This document shows positions 21,106 to 27,036 of a DNA stretch of 27,036 nucleotides, one piece after another; the stretch's first letter is position 1; every line of letters begins with the position of its first letter. The position numbers and the translations under genes were made by a program. A model generated the notes under the pieces. It made no database searches and had not been told where the DNA came from. It saw only the letters and a program-made list of their open reading frames with translations. Origin of the DNA: Candidatus Woesearchaeota archaeon (GTDB lineage: Archaea; Nanobdellota; Nanobdellia; Woesearchaeales; BM511); NCBI GenBank assembly GCA_018221175.1, contig JAAOYE010000028.1, positions 1 through 27,036 of the forward strand, in the 5' to 3' direction.

Positions 21106-22878
21106 TCATTTTCTTTGCTTTGAGAAAAACTCTTTTACAATATTAAGAGTGCTAGCGTCCTCTTTTCCTTTGTCATCTCTTAAACAAATAAACCTGGGAA
21201 AACGTAGCGCGAACCCTGACGCATATGTTGGCGACTTTTGAATTTCTTCATAGTTTACTTCTATTACTATTTCTGGCTTAACAGCGACTTCTTTTCCCTT
21301 CTCACTAATAATAAGCGGCTTTAGCATGTTTGTAAGGCTCTCAAAAGTTATCCCGCCTCCTGTAGCAGATTCTTCCAGTTCCTTTATACCAGTGCCAACC
21401 TTGCCAATCTCAAGCATCTCCCCATTATCTCCAATGATAGACACAGTAAGGCTTGTAAGCCATCCTGAGCGCTTTCCATGCCCCCACTCAGCACCTGTAA
21501 TCACAACATCCAAACTTTCCATTACAGGCTTAATCTTAACCCAGCCGCCAACCCTAGAACCAGGCCTGTAGACAGAGTCGTGGCGCTTCATGATAATCCC
21601 TTCATTGCCTGCTTTCAATGCCTCTTTGTAGAACTTCTCTGCTTCTTTTACATCATCTGTATAGTCAACCTTTGCAATAACAAGCTTTTTTGAGGACTGC
21701 TTTGTGATCTTTTCTAAAATCTCTCTTCTTTTATCAAGAGATTCTTTTACAAGGCTTTTGCCATCATGATAGAGCACGTCAAAAAGATTTATCTCGACAG
21801 GAAACTGCTTTGCCATCTCATCAATGCCATATTTTCGCTTTATTCTTTGAGAAACATTCTGAAACGGGAGATACCTGCCTGACTTAGGTTCATAACCAAC
21901 TGCCTCTCCGTCAATAATGAACTCTTTGCCTCTGATATTCTTATCAATCACATCAACAACTTCTGGAAACTGATTAGTAATATTTTCTAGACGCCTAGTA
22001 TAAATCACAATTTTTCCATTCACTTTGTGAATCTGCATCCTAAATCCATCATACTTATACTCGATTCTTGCTGGCTTTCCAACTCTTTCAAAGCCTTCCT
22101 CTACATCTTCTACTTTTTGGCAAAGCATGACTTTTATTGGTTTTCCAGGTGCAAGCTTTATTTCTTTAAGACCCTTTAACCCGCTTTTTTTGGCAGCTTT
22201 TGCAACAGATGAAAAATCGTTAGTGACATCAAATGCGTGCTGCAAGACATCCACAACTTCATTATACTTCCTTCGCTTTTCAGCGTCAAGCATTATATCA
22301 TTTGCTTCCCTATCATACCTAACACCAAGAGATTCTCCAAAATACGCCCAGACAAGCGCGTCTCTAAGACTTCCTTCGCCAACTCCTACCCGAAGCTCTT
22401 CTAAAACTGTTCTCACAATATATTTTGCCTCAATTGGTTTTGCAGATGTCATAAGCTGGGCAACCAAAGAAGTTTTTTTGTCAACAGCGCCAGTGCCTGT
22501 TAGTTCAGGGAGTTTTTTTATGTTTTCAAAGACTTTTTTCACGCTAAGCTTTGAAGAAAAAAGTGTCTGCTGGCTTTTTTTGCCAATCAAATTAAATGCT
22601 ACAATGCCAAGGTCTCCTGTTTTTTTCCACTCGTTTTCAACATCAAAAACACTTGCTCCAGTAGCCTTGCTGATTACCTTAAGTATTAGTTTTGCAGAGA
22701 TGCCAAGTTTTTTTTCCGCCCATGCTGGAAAAATTTTTCCCTGCAAAAGCAAAACTATCACATCAAGGTCCTCAACAGGGGTTTTTTTCAAAAGTTCTGA
22801 TATGTGAAATGTTTTTTCAAGCCTTTTAGTTGTCGAGCTAATTCTTTCATATACTTCGACAAGTTTTGAGTATTCCAT
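21106..22878 (-). CDS. lig: ATP-dependent DNA ligase
   Basis: This 590-residue replicative/repair ligase has an N-terminal DNA-binding domain to about residue 240. Motif I is EYKYDGFRMQIH (Lys275 is adenylated), followed by motif III FIIDGEAVGY, motif IV EGIIMKRHDSVYRPGSR, motif V GGWVKIKP and an OB-fold domain ending FALRFPRFICLRDDKG. Length is typical for archaea. The ATG at 22878 starts MEYSKLVEVY, the family's N-terminus; 57 further codons upstream to 23049 run through the divergent nitroreductase gene and are not part of it. Expected to seal Okazaki fragments and repair nicks. Confidence 0.95.
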   Translation of the reverse strand: MEYSKLVEVYERISSTTKRLEKTFHISELLKKTPVEDLDVIVLLLQGKIFPAWAEKKLGISAKLILKVISKATGASVFDVENEWKKTGDLGIVAFNLIGKKSQQTLFSSKLSVKKVFENIKKLPELTGTGAVDKKTSLVAQLMTSAKPIEAKYIVRTVLEELRVGVGEGSLRDALVWAYFGESLGVRYDREANDIMLDAEKRRKYNEVVDVLQHAFDVTNDFSSVAKAAKKSGLKGLKEIKLAPGKPIKVMLCQKVEDVEEGFERVGKPARIEYKYDGFRMQIHKVNGKIVIYTRRLENITNQFPEVVDVIDKNIRGKEFIIDGEAVGYEPKSGRYLPFQNVSQRIKRKYGIDEMAKQFPVEINLFDVLYHDGKSLVKESLDKRREILEKITKQSSKKLVIAKVDYTDDVKEAEKFYKEALKAGNEGIIMKRHDSVYRPGSRVGGWVKIKPVMESLDVVITGAEWGHGKRSGWLTSLTVSIIGDNGEMLEIGKVGTGIKELEESATGGGITFESLTNMLKPLIISEKGKEVAVKPEIVIEVNYEEIQKSPTYASGFALRFPRFICLRDDKGKEDASTLNIVKEFFSKQRK

Positions 22879-22924
22879 TGTGTTAACAAAAGAATTATAT
22901 AGGAGAATATATAAAAATATCTGT
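22879..22924. promoter_or_regulatory. 46-bp crossing divergent promoter of lig and nitroreductase
   Basis: With about 25 bases needed from TATA to start, the plus-strand TATA is near 22893-22901 (AATTATATAGG) and the minus-strand one near 22905-22916. The two promoters therefore cross over, and polymerases on both at once seems unlikely. Confidence 0.5.
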
Positions 22925-23623
22925 ATGGATGCAATAGAATGTATTATGACGCGGCGAAGCGTCCGAAAGTTCATGGATGTGCCAGTAGAAAAAAACAAGC
23001 TTGGCATAATTCTAGAAGCAGGAGCGCATGCTCCAAGCGCAGGAAACATCCAAAACTGGAAGTTTTTCTATGTAAGACGCCCTGACTTAAAAAAAGCTAT
23101 TGCAGACGCTTGCCAGCAGCAGAACTGGGTGGCAACAGCACCAGTAATAATAGTTGTTGCATCAGAGCCTGAAAAAGCAGCAAGATATTACGGTGTTAGA
23201 GGAGAACGCCTTTATTCAATCCAGAATTGCGCCGCAGTAGCAGAAAATATGCTTTTGGCAACGCACGCTCTTGGCCTTGCAAGCTGCTGGATAGGTGCTT
23301 TTAGTGAAGAATCTGTAAATCGCACGCTTAACATGGGAGAAAAATTCAGGCCTCAAATCATCCTTCCTATCGGTTATCCTGATGAACAGACGCCAGAGCC
23401 AATGAGGTTAAGAATCGAACAGCTTGTGATTTTTGAGGATCAAAGAGGCGGCGGAAACGGCGGCGGCGGAAGAATCGAAGACATCCCATGGGCTCTAAAG
23501 GACTATAATGTTCTTGGAAGATTAATAGACAGCGCCAGTGAGAGCTCAAAAAAGCTTTCAAAAACAGGAAAGAAATTTATTGAAAAAATTAAGACCAAGA
23601 TTGAAGAAGGAAAGAAACAGTAG
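22925..23623 (+). CDS. Nitroreductase-family flavoprotein
   Basis: This 232-residue FMN-dependent oxidoreductase has the N-terminal CIMTRRSVRKFMDVPVEKN, AGAHAPSAGNIQNW and LGLASCWIGAFSEESVNRTL with ILPIGYPDE, the standard FMN and dimer motifs. The physiological substrate cannot be told; quinones, nitro compounds and flavins are typical of the family. After the core (about residue 175) it has a Gly-rich stretch (RGGGNGGGGR) and an extra Lys-rich helical tail of about 50 residues, not part of the normal fold. The ATG at 22925 matches the family start; the reading frame extends 15 codons upstream into the shared promoter. Confidence 0.88.
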   Translation: MDAIECIMTRRSVRKFMDVPVEKNKLGIILEAGAHAPSAGNIQNWKFFYVRRPDLKKAIADACQQQNWVATAPVIIVVASEPEKAARYYGVRGERLYSIQNCAAVAENMLLATHALGLASCWIGAFSEESVNRTLNMGEKFRPQIILPIGYPDEQTPEPMRLRIEQLVIFEDQRGGGNGGGGRIEDIPWALKDYNVLGRLIDSASESSKKLSKTGKKFIEKIKTKIEEGKKQ

Positions 23624-23632
23624 TTATATAAA
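23624..23632 (+). promoter_or_regulatory. TATA-like box of the XPD-like helicase gene
   Basis: TTATATAAA overlaps the nitroreductase stop and lies about 23 bases before the ATG at 23655, which picks that start over longer readings inside the nitroreductase gene. Confidence 0.5.
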
Positions 23633-23654
23633 CAACCCCAAGTTTTATTTTTTG

Positions 23655-25538
23655 ATGATTTCAAAGGAGAAAAAGCAAGAACTTCTTTTTGCCCATAAAA
23701 ATGTCAGGGAGTCTCAAAACAAGCTTATTCTTAAAATAGAAGAAGTTGTTAATCAAGGTAAAAATATTGTGGCGCACGCCCCAACAGGACTTGGAAAAAC
23801 CGCGGCAGCCATTGGACCGGCGCTTTCGTATGCGCTTTCTAATGATAAAACAGTGTTTTTTTTAACATCCCGCCACACCCAGCATGAAATCGCAATAGAG
23901 ACGCTAAAAGCAATAAAACAAGAGCACGGCGTGAATTTTGACGTTGTTGATATGATTGGGAAAAAGTGGATGTGTCCTGTTCCGGGTGTTGAAAAATTGT
24001 TTTCGTCTGAGTTTGCCGAGTACTGTAAAACTGTCAAAGAAAGTGACAGATGCGAGTTTTTTACAAACACTAAAACAAAGGCAAAGCTTTCTGTTCTTGC
24101 AAAAGACACAATGAAAAACATAAGGGCACTCATGCCGATGCATGCTGAGAAATTATATGAGATATGTATAGAAAAAAGACTTTGCCCTTATGAAATATCA
24201 TCTGCGCTGTCAAAAAATGCAAGAGTAATCGTCGCAGACTACTTCTATATTTTCAGCCAAAAGATTAGAGACGTATTTTTTTCAAAGACAGATACTGAAC
24301 TTGAAGATGTCATTTTAATAGTTGATGAGGGACACAATGTTCCATCAAGAGTAAAAGACCTTGCAACAGAGCGTCTTACAAGCATCGGCCTTAAAAGAGC
24401 TGTTTTAGAGGCCCAAAAGTTCAAGCTAAATGACCTTGTTAGTGTTCTTACAAAAATACATGATATTTTTTTGGATTATTCAAAAGGCCTAAAAACTGGC
24501 CAAGAAAAAAAGATAGAAAAGGATGATTTTGCAAAAAAAATAAGGGATATCGCAGATTATGAAGAGCTCATCGCGACACTTGAGCTTGCAGCAATAAACA
24601 TTAGAGAGGAAAAAAAGCAGTCTTATCTTGGGGTGGTTTCTTCGTTTTTAGAAGCATGGCGGGGAGATGATGAGGGTTTTGCAAGGATATTTTCGATTAA
24701 AGAGTCAAAAAAAGAAGATATAATGGTGCTTTCCTACAGGTGTCTTGACCCGTCTATAATAACGTCTGAGCCAATAAACACAACTCATTCTAGTATTATA
24801 ATGTCTGGGACACTCACACCGACTCATATGTACTCAGAGCTTTTAGGTATAAAAAACGCTGAAGAAATCGAGTTTGAGAGTCCCTTTCCAAAAGAAAACA
24901 AATTAAACCTTATAGTTCCTGGTGTGTCTACAAAGTTTACTGCAAGAAGCGAGGAGCAGTTTAAAAAAATCGCTCGTTTTTGTGCTGATATGGCAAACAA
25001 TGTTCCTGGAAACTCGGCAATTTATTTTCCAAGTTATTATCTTTTAAGTGCTGTATCTAAACATTTTGACATTATGTCTGAAAAAACTGTTATAAAAGAG
25101 ATTTCTGGTCTTACAAAGCTTGAAAAAGCCGATGTTTTAAAGACTTTTAAAAAATACAGTAAGACTGGCGCAGTGCTTTTAGGAGTGATTTCCGGCTCTT
25201 TTGGGGAGGGGATTGACCTTCCTGGCGATTATTTGAAGTGTGTGGTTGTTGTTGGACTTCCACTTTCCCAGCCAGACCTTGAGACAAAGTCACTTATTGA
25301 TTATTATGACAAGAGATTTGGGAAGGGATGGGAATACGGCTACATTGCGCCAGCGTTTAACAAAGGACTTCAGGCTGCTGGAAGATGCATTAGAAGCGAA
25401 ACAGATGTTGGCGCCACTGTTTTTCTTGATGACAGATACACATGGGACAGATATTACAGATACTTTCCAAAAGACTGGGATATGAAGATAACCAAGACCC
25501 CCAAGATAAATATCAAAGAATTCTTTGAGAAAAACTAA
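23655..25538 (+). CDS. XPD/Rad3-like superfamily 2 helicase
   Basis: This 627-residue 5'-3' DNA helicase is of the XPD/DinG kind. Motifs: Walker A HAPTGLGKTAA (42-49), Walker B VDEGHNVPS (DEGH, where most relatives have DEAH), MSGTLTP (III), SGSFGEGIDLPG and QAAGRCIRSETDVG (VI). Cys107, Cys124, Cys133 and Cys177 lie between motifs Ia and II, where XPD binds a 4Fe-4S cluster, so the cluster is probably present. It likely acts in nucleotide excision repair or removes structures at forks. The final codons overlap the stop of the convergent gene at 25535. Confidence 0.9.
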   Translation: MISKEKKQELLFAHKNVRESQNKLILKIEEVVNQGKNIVAHAPTGLGKTAAAIGPALSYALSNDKTVFFLTSRHTQHEIAIETLKAIKQEHGVNFDVVDMIGKKWMCPVPGVEKLFSSEFAEYCKTVKESDRCEFFTNTKTKAKLSVLAKDTMKNIRALMPMHAEKLYEICIEKRLCPYEISSALSKNARVIVADYFYIFSQKIRDVFFSKTDTELEDVILIVDEGHNVPSRVKDLATERLTSIGLKRAVLEAQKFKLNDLVSVLTKIHDIFLDYSKGLKTGQEKKIEKDDFAKKIRDIADYEELIATLELAAINIREEKKQSYLGVVSSFLEAWRGDDEGFARIFSIKESKKEDIMVLSYRCLDPSIITSEPINTTHSSIIMSGTLTPTHMYSELLGIKNAEEIEFESPFPKENKLNLIVPGVSTKFTARSEEQFKKIARFCADMANNVPGNSAIYFPSYYLLSAVSKHFDIMSEKTVIKEISGLTKLEKADVLKTFKKYSKTGAVLLGVISGSFGEGIDLPGDYLKCVVVVGLPLSQPDLETKSLIDYYDKRFGKGWEYGYIAPAFNKGLQAAGRCIRSETDVGATVFLDDRYTWDRYYRYFPKDWDMKITKTPKINIKEFFEKN

Positions 25539-26482
25539 TTTCCGTTTTTCAAAGCTCTATTATATTCTTTATCACTATCAAAATCAGCACTACCTAAAGA
25601 AACAACTAGTTTTAAATCTATTCCTAATAAATTTGATATTAATGCATTAGCATCTTCTAAAGGAATATTATCATAGGGGAAAAAACGTGGAACTAACGGT
25701 ATTCTTCTTTTAATCCAATTTCTGGATGACTTTGTAACAATATCTTTTCCGTCTGCTTCAATAAATTTAGTCTTATAAAATGGAATTGTTTCTTTATAAT
25801 TTTCAGCTATTTTTCTAAATCCAAAATATTCTTTAAGCTTATCCACCTCTTTTGGTTTATCCTCTAAAATTTGTGTATCAAATAAAAAATTAGAACCAAA
25901 TCTAATCGCAAGCTCAGGTCCCATTATCAACCCCTTTCGTCCAAGCTTTTTATTGCCTGCTTTCCCATATGTTTCTACTTCTGCTGATGCTTCTCCTACT
26001 ACATAATATATTTCTCTTATTTTTCCAATTTCATTAATGTCTTGACGAATTGATGTTCTTATGTCAAAATAAATTTGTCTTGCCATATCTTCATTTAATC
26101 CTATAATATCTGTTGTTGAAACTAGAAAATATCTTGAACGCTGGTGTTTTGGTACACTTAAAATATTTTGAACTCCATCTTCAAGCGCGACAGAAAGGCC
26201 TCCTGGTCTGCTTTCTTCAAAAACTTTTATTTTTTCCTGTAAATGTGGTTCCCATTTCTCAATTTCTGATTCTAACCTACTTTTTGGGCCATTAACAAAG
26301 ACATTATTTACCCATTCTTGATTTCCAAAATAATTAACCGGAAACCATCCTGAAATTTTAGACAAGTCACTTGTAGAAGGTACTAACGCTTTGCAGCTTT
26401 CTCCGTCAATAAATCTGTTAGGGTTTGCATAGCTGCCCATAAGTACATACAAATCAATTCCGTTTGGAAATAATGAATTCAT
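25535..26482 (-). CDS. Putative GT-A fold nucleotidyltransferase, MobA-like, with altered nucleotide loop
   Basis: This is a 315-residue protein. The N-terminus IDLYVLMGSYANPNRFIDGE, SCKALVP resembles the NTP-transferase start (LAGG...G-x-x-K-A-L-V-P), but the Gly-rich loop is changed to GSYANPNRFIDG. FLVSTTDIIGLNEDMARQI sits where such enzymes have their D-x-P-L metal site. RPGGLSVALEDGVQNI could be the linking helix. The C-terminal third has no match I recognise. Composition is AT-rich. It might be a sugar- or lipid-nucleotide transferase or a catalytically changed relative; the assignment is tentative. Confidence 0.42.
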   Translation of the reverse strand: MNSLFPNGIDLYVLMGSYANPNRFIDGESCKALVPSTSDLSKISGWFPVNYFGNQEWVNNVFVNGPKSRLESEIEKWEPHLQEKIKVFEESRPGGLSVALEDGVQNILSVPKHQRSRYFLVSTTDIIGLNEDMARQIYFDIRTSIRQDINEIGKIREIYYVVGEASAEVETYGKAGNKKLGRKGLIMGPELAIRFGSNFLFDTQILEDKPKEVDKLKEYFGFRKIAENYKETIPFYKTKFIEADGKDIVTKSSRNWIKRRIPLVPRFFPYDNIPLEDANALISNLLGIDLKLVVSLGSADFDSDKEYNRALKNGN

Positions 26483-26611
26483 AAATATGTGAAAATATAT
26501 TTCTTTTTAAACTTATTGATATTTCACCACTTTGAGATAGTTATTATGATATTTAGTATAACTTTCGTATGTTTTTGTACAACAAATAGATTAGTATACA
26601 TAATAATAACA

Positions 26612-26620
26612 TTTATATAT
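26612..26620 (+). promoter_or_regulatory. TATA-like box of the terminal gene
   Basis: TTTATATAT ends 25 bases before the ATG at 26645, in a 162-bp AT-rich gap that shows nothing else clear. Confidence 0.5.
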
Positions 26621-26644
26621 TAAATTCGACTTCTATCGTCTAAT

Positions 26645-27036
26645 ATGGTTATCCTGTTCGACCAATTCAACATGCCTGAAGACATCTATGAAATCATTTT
26701 TGCTACAGAGCAGCAGGTGATTGTTGCAAAACTTCTAGTAGAGGAAATGAAGCTAAAAGAAGGTGAAATAGGCAAAACCGAGATGTCACTATTTGCCATG
26801 GGGCTTCATGAAGGAAGAATGATAGAAACCCACGACAAAAGCGGACCTGTTCCTATAAAAAAGAAGATGAAAATCTCATACAACAAAAGGCAGTTTTACG
26901 ATAGAATCTTAACACCTTTAAAATCCATGGGCATAATCGATTACGACCTATACAAAAAGACATACAAGCTTTCTGAAAAGTTCAACAAGAACATGATGAG
27001 AGTAGGCCTTATGTGGCTTCAAGAGCTTAGAAAGCC
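26645..27036 (+). CDS. Winged-helix-like protein, N-terminal part (3' end outside window)
   Basis: The ATG at 26645 opens a frame of 130 codons that runs off the window. Its well-placed TATA box and lack of stops support a real gene. The residues are helix-rich and basic: a first helix FNMPEDIYEIIFATEQQVIV, a stretch KKKMKISYNKRQFYDRILTP, then a likely winged-helix part, LKSMGIIDYDLYKKTYKLSE, typical of recognition helix plus wing. A DNA-binding role is inferred; no family is recognised. Confidence 0.6.
   Translation, partial: MVILFDQFNMPEDIYEIIFATEQQVIVAKLLVEEMKLKEGEIGKTEMSLFAMGLHEGRMIETHDKSGPVPIKKKMKISYNKRQFYDRILTPLKSMGIIDYDLYKKTYKLSEKFNKNMMRVGLMWLQELRK

Noticed and set aside
22127..22807. 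Plus-strand open frame of 226 codons
   Set aside because: It is antisense to the DNA ligase coding region and has no family features.
22879..23049. N-terminal extension of DNA ligase by 57 codons
   Set aside because: It runs antisense through the nitroreductase gene; the known ligase N-terminus begins at 22878 behind a promoter.
1..27036. Insertion sequence, prophage or defence island
   Set aside because: No transposase, integrase, restriction, toxin-antitoxin pair, terminal inverted repeats or target duplications were seen.

Overview
The window is a compact, AT-rich piece of an archaeal chromosome. I think it comes from a DPANN archaeon of the Woesearchaeota/Pacearchaeota type; this is an inference from gene content, not a database result. 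Archaeal markers are class I lysyl-tRNA synthetase, Pth2-type peptidyl-tRNA hydrolase, diphthine synthase, eukaryote-like S15, ATP-dependent DNA ligase, XPD-type helicase, archaeal RecJ, TrmI, and two tRNA genes with bulge-helix-bulge introns. Cys-rich membrane surface proteins with N-Q-x-E-x-x-x-D-C-G-G-x-C repeats suggest the DPANN group. Many genes have a TATA box about 25 bases before the start codon, so leaderless mRNAs are probably common. A minority have clear Shine-Dalgarno sites.

Layout. 1-1538: the 3' end of a Cys-repeat membrane protein, then trmI. 1535-3635 (minus): a tight three-gene operon of RimB-like aspartyl protease, RimK-type ATP-grasp ligase and a Lit/DUF1461-like membrane protein, behind a 13-bp palindrome. 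3770-6458: lysS divergent from pth2 and an MnmC-like methyltransferase. 6502-8084: a half-size MFS protein, a PHP phosphoesterase and a tRNA-Arg(GCG) with two introns. 8254-10704: a small winged-helix protein, RecJ-like DHH nuclease and ribosomal S15, whose leader carries a duplicated translation start and hairpins. 10705-14731 (minus): a large Cys-repeat surface protein, two tiny zinc proteins, and a DEAD-box helicase with a duplicated Q motif. 14840-15426: tRNA-Gln(TTG) with an intron in the D arm, and a frameshifted gene.

15415-19594: a glycosyltransferase, diphthine synthase, a secreted HExxH protein and FtsZ. 19595-19904 is a non-coding gap with a candidate small RNA. 19905-21105: a winged-helix regulator divergent from a rubrerythrin, with two tandem 16-bp operator-like repeats between them. 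21106-25538: DNA ligase divergent from a nitroreductase, then an XPD-like helicase. 25535-27036: a putative MobA-like nucleotidyltransferase and the start of a winged-helix-like gene.

Most genes serve information processing (translation, tRNA modification, DNA repair) and cell division. Between them lie AT-rich, less conserved genes (MFS half, metallopeptidase, frameshifted gene, nucleotidyltransferase) that look accessory. Items most worth a second look are the S15 leader, the two intron-containing tRNAs, the RimB-RimK-Lit operon, the candidate RNA upstream of ftsZ, and the regulator/rubrerythrin operator pair.
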